The position numbers and the translations under genes are program-made. Below the pieces are notes generated by a model. The model made no database searches, had not been told where the DNA came from, and saw only the letters and a list, made by a program, of their open reading frames with translations. Source: Bacteroidales bacterium (GTDB taxonomy: Bacteria; Bacteroidota; Bacteroidia; Bacteroidales; B39-G9). Taken from it: DNA of 8,304 nt. Each line of letters begins with the position of its first letter. Positions within the stretch are counted from its first letter, which is position 1. Location of the stretch: NCBI GenBank assembly GCA_023145555.1, contig JAGLDO010000118.1:1-8304 (forward strand). The letters are read 5' to 3'. This document shows, piece by piece, positions 6,760 through 8,304 of this stretch.

Positions 6760-7756
6760 TATTTTGAAAAAAAGATTAAAAATAACTTTAAAATTCCTTG
6801 CTTTTTTTAGTGCAGGAATTTTTCTTTTTTGGTTAGTTTATAAAGACCAAAATGTTAGTGAACTATGGAGTGCTCTAAAAAAAGTTAATTATTTTTGGAT
6901 TTGGGTCTCACTTTTTATAGGGATATTAAGTCATGTAGCTCGTGCACTGAGGTGGAATATGTTGGCAAAATCATTAGGATACCATCCTAAAACAATCAAT
7001 TCTTTTTTTTATGTTATGATTGGTTATCTGGCAAATTTAGCACTACCCCGAATGGGAGAAGTTACTCGTAGTGTAATTATTAACAGATACGAAAAAATGC
7101 CGATAACAAAAGCTTTTGGCACAATTGTACTTGAGCGCATTATTGATATGATAATGCTTTTGTTATGCACTCTAATTGTTTTATTTACACAATTCCATAT
7201 CCCTTTAGATTTTATTCATAGTCACCCTGAGATAGCAGAGAAATTTAGCAATATTAATTTTTTAAATATTTTAATGATATTCTTTATTATCGTTATCGTA
7301 TTTGGTTTAATATTTGTTTTCTTTAATAGACGAATTAAAAATTCAGTTATATATAAGAAATTAGCTGACTTAATAAGGAGTTTTTTTCAAGGACTAAAAA
7401 CAATAAAAACAGTTAATAATAAACCATTATTCATTTTTTATTCTTTTCTTATTTGGTTTTTTTATTTTCTTATGATGTATCTGTGTTTTTTTAGCATTCC
7501 CGAAACATCAGATTTGTCGGTATTCGCAGGATTAACAGCATTTGTTATGGGTAGTTTTGCAATGATTGCACCAGTGCAGGGAGGTATGGGAGCTTGGCAT
7601 TTTATGGTTATTGCAACTTTAATAAGTTATGGAATTGATGGTAATACTGCAAAAGTTTTTGCTTTGGTTTGCCACGAATCAATGACGGCAATGTTAATTG
7701 TTGTCGGGTTTATCTCTCTCATTGCTATACCTCTTGTAAATAAGAATAATAAATAA
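6752..7756 (+). CDS. YbhN/UPF0104-type membrane protein (LPG synthase TM-domain family)
   Basis: A 334-residue polytopic inner-membrane protein related to the flippase-like transmembrane domain of lysylphosphatidylglycerol synthases (MprF) and to YbhN. Hydrophobic segments lie at roughly 11-30, 46-63, 84-99, 125-146, 168-192, 226-248, 256-276, 283-300 and 307-328, the hydrophilic stretch around 193-225 probably being cytoplasmic. Family marks are SHVARALRW (60-68) with its arginines, GYLANLALPRMGEVTR (91-106) and the late PVQGGMGAWH segment. There is no soluble aminoacyl-transferase domain, so it should not itself make lysyl-PG; moving a lipid or lipid-linked substrate is a family-level guess. 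The start is uncertain: TTG at 6752 overlaps panD by 8 bases, while TTG at 6764 would begin (M)KKRLK, closer to relatives I remember, 4 bases after panD. No ATG is available before the first membrane segment. It is tightly coupled to panD and to the heptose adenylyltransferase gene 9 bases later. Confidence 0.87.
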   Translation: MINILKKRLKITLKFLAFFSAGIFLFWLVYKDQNVSELWSALKKVNYFWIWVSLFIGILSHVARALRWNMLAKSLGYHPKTINSFFYVMIGYLANLALPRMGEVTRSVIINRYEKMPITKAFGTIVLERIIDMIMLLLCTLIVLFTQFHIPLDFIHSHPEIAEKFSNINFLNILMIFFIIVIVFGLIFVFFNRRIKNSVIYKKLADLIRSFFQGLKTIKTVNNKPLFIFYSFLIWFFYFLMMYLCFFSIPETSDLSVFAGLTAFVMGSFAMIAPVQGGMGAWHFMVIATLISYGIDGNTAKVFALVCHESMTAMLIVVGFISLIAIPLVNKNNK

Positions 7757-7765
7757 ATTTACCTA

Positions 7766-8257
7766 ATGGATAAACTTGAAGTTATTAAATCAAAAATAAT
7801 TCAAAAAGACAATCTTAAAACCTTGATTTCATTTTGGAAGTTTAAAGATAAAAAGATAGTTTTTACTAATGGTTGTTTTGATATTATCCATCGTGGACAT
7901 ATCGAATATCTTGCTAAAGCAGCAAGTTGTGGTGATATATTAATTATTGGTTTAAATACCGACGAATCTGTAAAACGACTGAAAGGAGAAACAAGACCTT
8001 TACAAGATGAATTTTCAAGAGCAATGGTTTTAGCTTCTTTATCTTTTGTTGATAATGTAATTTTATTTAATGAAGATACTCCTTATGAATTAATAAAAAT
8101 TATTCAGCCCGATATTCTCATAAAAGGAAGCGACTATAAGCCGGAAGATATTGTCGGTTATGAAGTTGTTAAAGATAAAGGAGGAGCTGTGATCACTATC
8201 GATTTTGTTGATGGATATTCAACAACTAACATTATTGATAAAATTACTAATAAATAA
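7766..8257 (+). CDS. rfaE2: D-glycero-beta-D-manno-heptose 1-phosphate adenylyltransferase (stand-alone)
   Basis: A 163-residue cytoplasmic nucleotidyltransferase that transfers AMP from ATP to heptose-1-phosphate, giving ADP-D-glycero-D-manno-heptose for the LPS inner core. In E. coli this is the C-terminal domain of the fused HldE; here it is a separate protein without the kinase domain. Visible motifs are FTNGCFDIIHRGH (33-45) with the HxGH signature H42-R-G-H45, the RLKGETRPLQDE block, LFNEDTPYELI, the ILIKGSDY segment and GYSTTNII near the end, which matches the ST-containing nucleotide-binding region. The N-terminal 30 residues (DKLEVIKSKI onward) form a short helix common in stand-alone versions. 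The ATG lies 9 bases after the membrane-protein stop, so co-transcription is likely. The kinase (rfaE1/hldA), phosphatase (gmhB) and epimerase are not in the window. Related cytidylyltransferases such as TagD share HxGH, but the RPLQDE, KGSDY and YSTT blocks favour RfaE2. Confidence 0.93.
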   Translation: MDKLEVIKSKIIQKDNLKTLISFWKFKDKKIVFTNGCFDIIHRGHIEYLAKAASCGDILIIGLNTDESVKRLKGETRPLQDEFSRAMVLASLSFVDNVILFNEDTPYELIKIIQPDILIKGSDYKPEDIVGYEVVKDKGGAVITIDFVDGYSTTNIIDKITNK

Positions 8258-8266
8258 TATTTGAGT

Positions 8267-8300
8267 TTTAGTATATCTTTAAATTTTGTATATTTACAAA
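8267..8300 (+). promoter_or_regulatory. Possible promoter of the next gene, with a small inverted repeat
   Basis: TATATTTAC (8289-8297) differs in one base from the Bacteroidota -7 consensus form TATATTTGC. A weak -33 candidate, TTTA (8267-8270), lies 18 bases upstream. The box is embedded in a perfect 6-base inverted repeat, TTTGTA (8285-8290) and TACAAA (8295-8300), loop TATT. No run of T follows, so a terminator is unlikely. The next gene lies beyond the window, so this cannot be confirmed. Confidence 0.25.
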
Positions 8301-8304
8301 TTAA

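Noticed and set aside
8285..8300. Intrinsic terminator after the heptose adenylyltransferase gene
   Set aside because: The 6-base stem contains only one G-C pair and is not followed by a T run; it overlaps a possible -7 box instead.

Overview
The window reads as ordinary, gene-dense chromosome from a member of the Bacteroidota. The DNA is strongly AT-rich and genes lack obvious Shine-Dalgarno sequences. One gene encodes a DUF4270 lipoprotein, a family I know only from this phylum. The gene order panC / GT5-like protein / DUF4270 / glmS, and panD followed by a YbhN-like membrane protein, is an arrangement I recall as common there. One promoter matches the Bacteroidota pattern TTG-N20-TAnnTTTG. 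The genus cannot be read from the sequence.

Layout. (1) Bases 1-1370, plus strand: the 3' part of a dTDP-glucose 4,6-dehydratase gene (rfbB/rmlB, cut by the window edge), then 8 bases later a PHP-type tyrosine phosphatase of the CpsB/YwqE family. This looks like the end of a surface-polysaccharide locus. (2) Bases 1371-1398: a short convergent junction with nested inverted repeats that may stop transcription from both sides. (3) Bases 1399-5364, minus strand: a three-gene operon read right to left, made of a 269-residue GT5 starch-synthase-like N-domain protein, a DUF4270 lipoprotein and glmS. (4) Bases 5365-5535: a divergent promoter region. (5) Bases 5536-8257, plus strand: panC, panD, a polytopic YbhN/LPG-synthase-TM protein and a stand-alone heptose-1-phosphate adenylyltransferase (rfaE2/hldE C-domain type), with gaps of 24, -8 and 9 bases. 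No stretch longer than 300 bases lacks a gene, and I saw no RNA genes, mobile elements or CRISPR repeats.

How the genes fit together. RfbB supplies dTDP-4-keto-6-deoxyglucose for deoxysugars such as rhamnose, and the PHP phosphatase probably belongs to control of polysaccharide export. GlmS makes glucosamine-6-phosphate for peptidoglycan and LPS. RfaE2 activates heptose for the LPS core. PanC and PanD feed pantothenate and coenzyme A synthesis. The theme is therefore cell-envelope precursors plus coenzyme A.

The least understood part is the GT5-like/DUF4270/glmS operon. The GT5-like protein is only half a glycogen synthase and lacks the N-terminal K-x-G-G-L motif, and the DUF4270 lipoprotein has no known role. 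I see no defence system or other clearly new system here.
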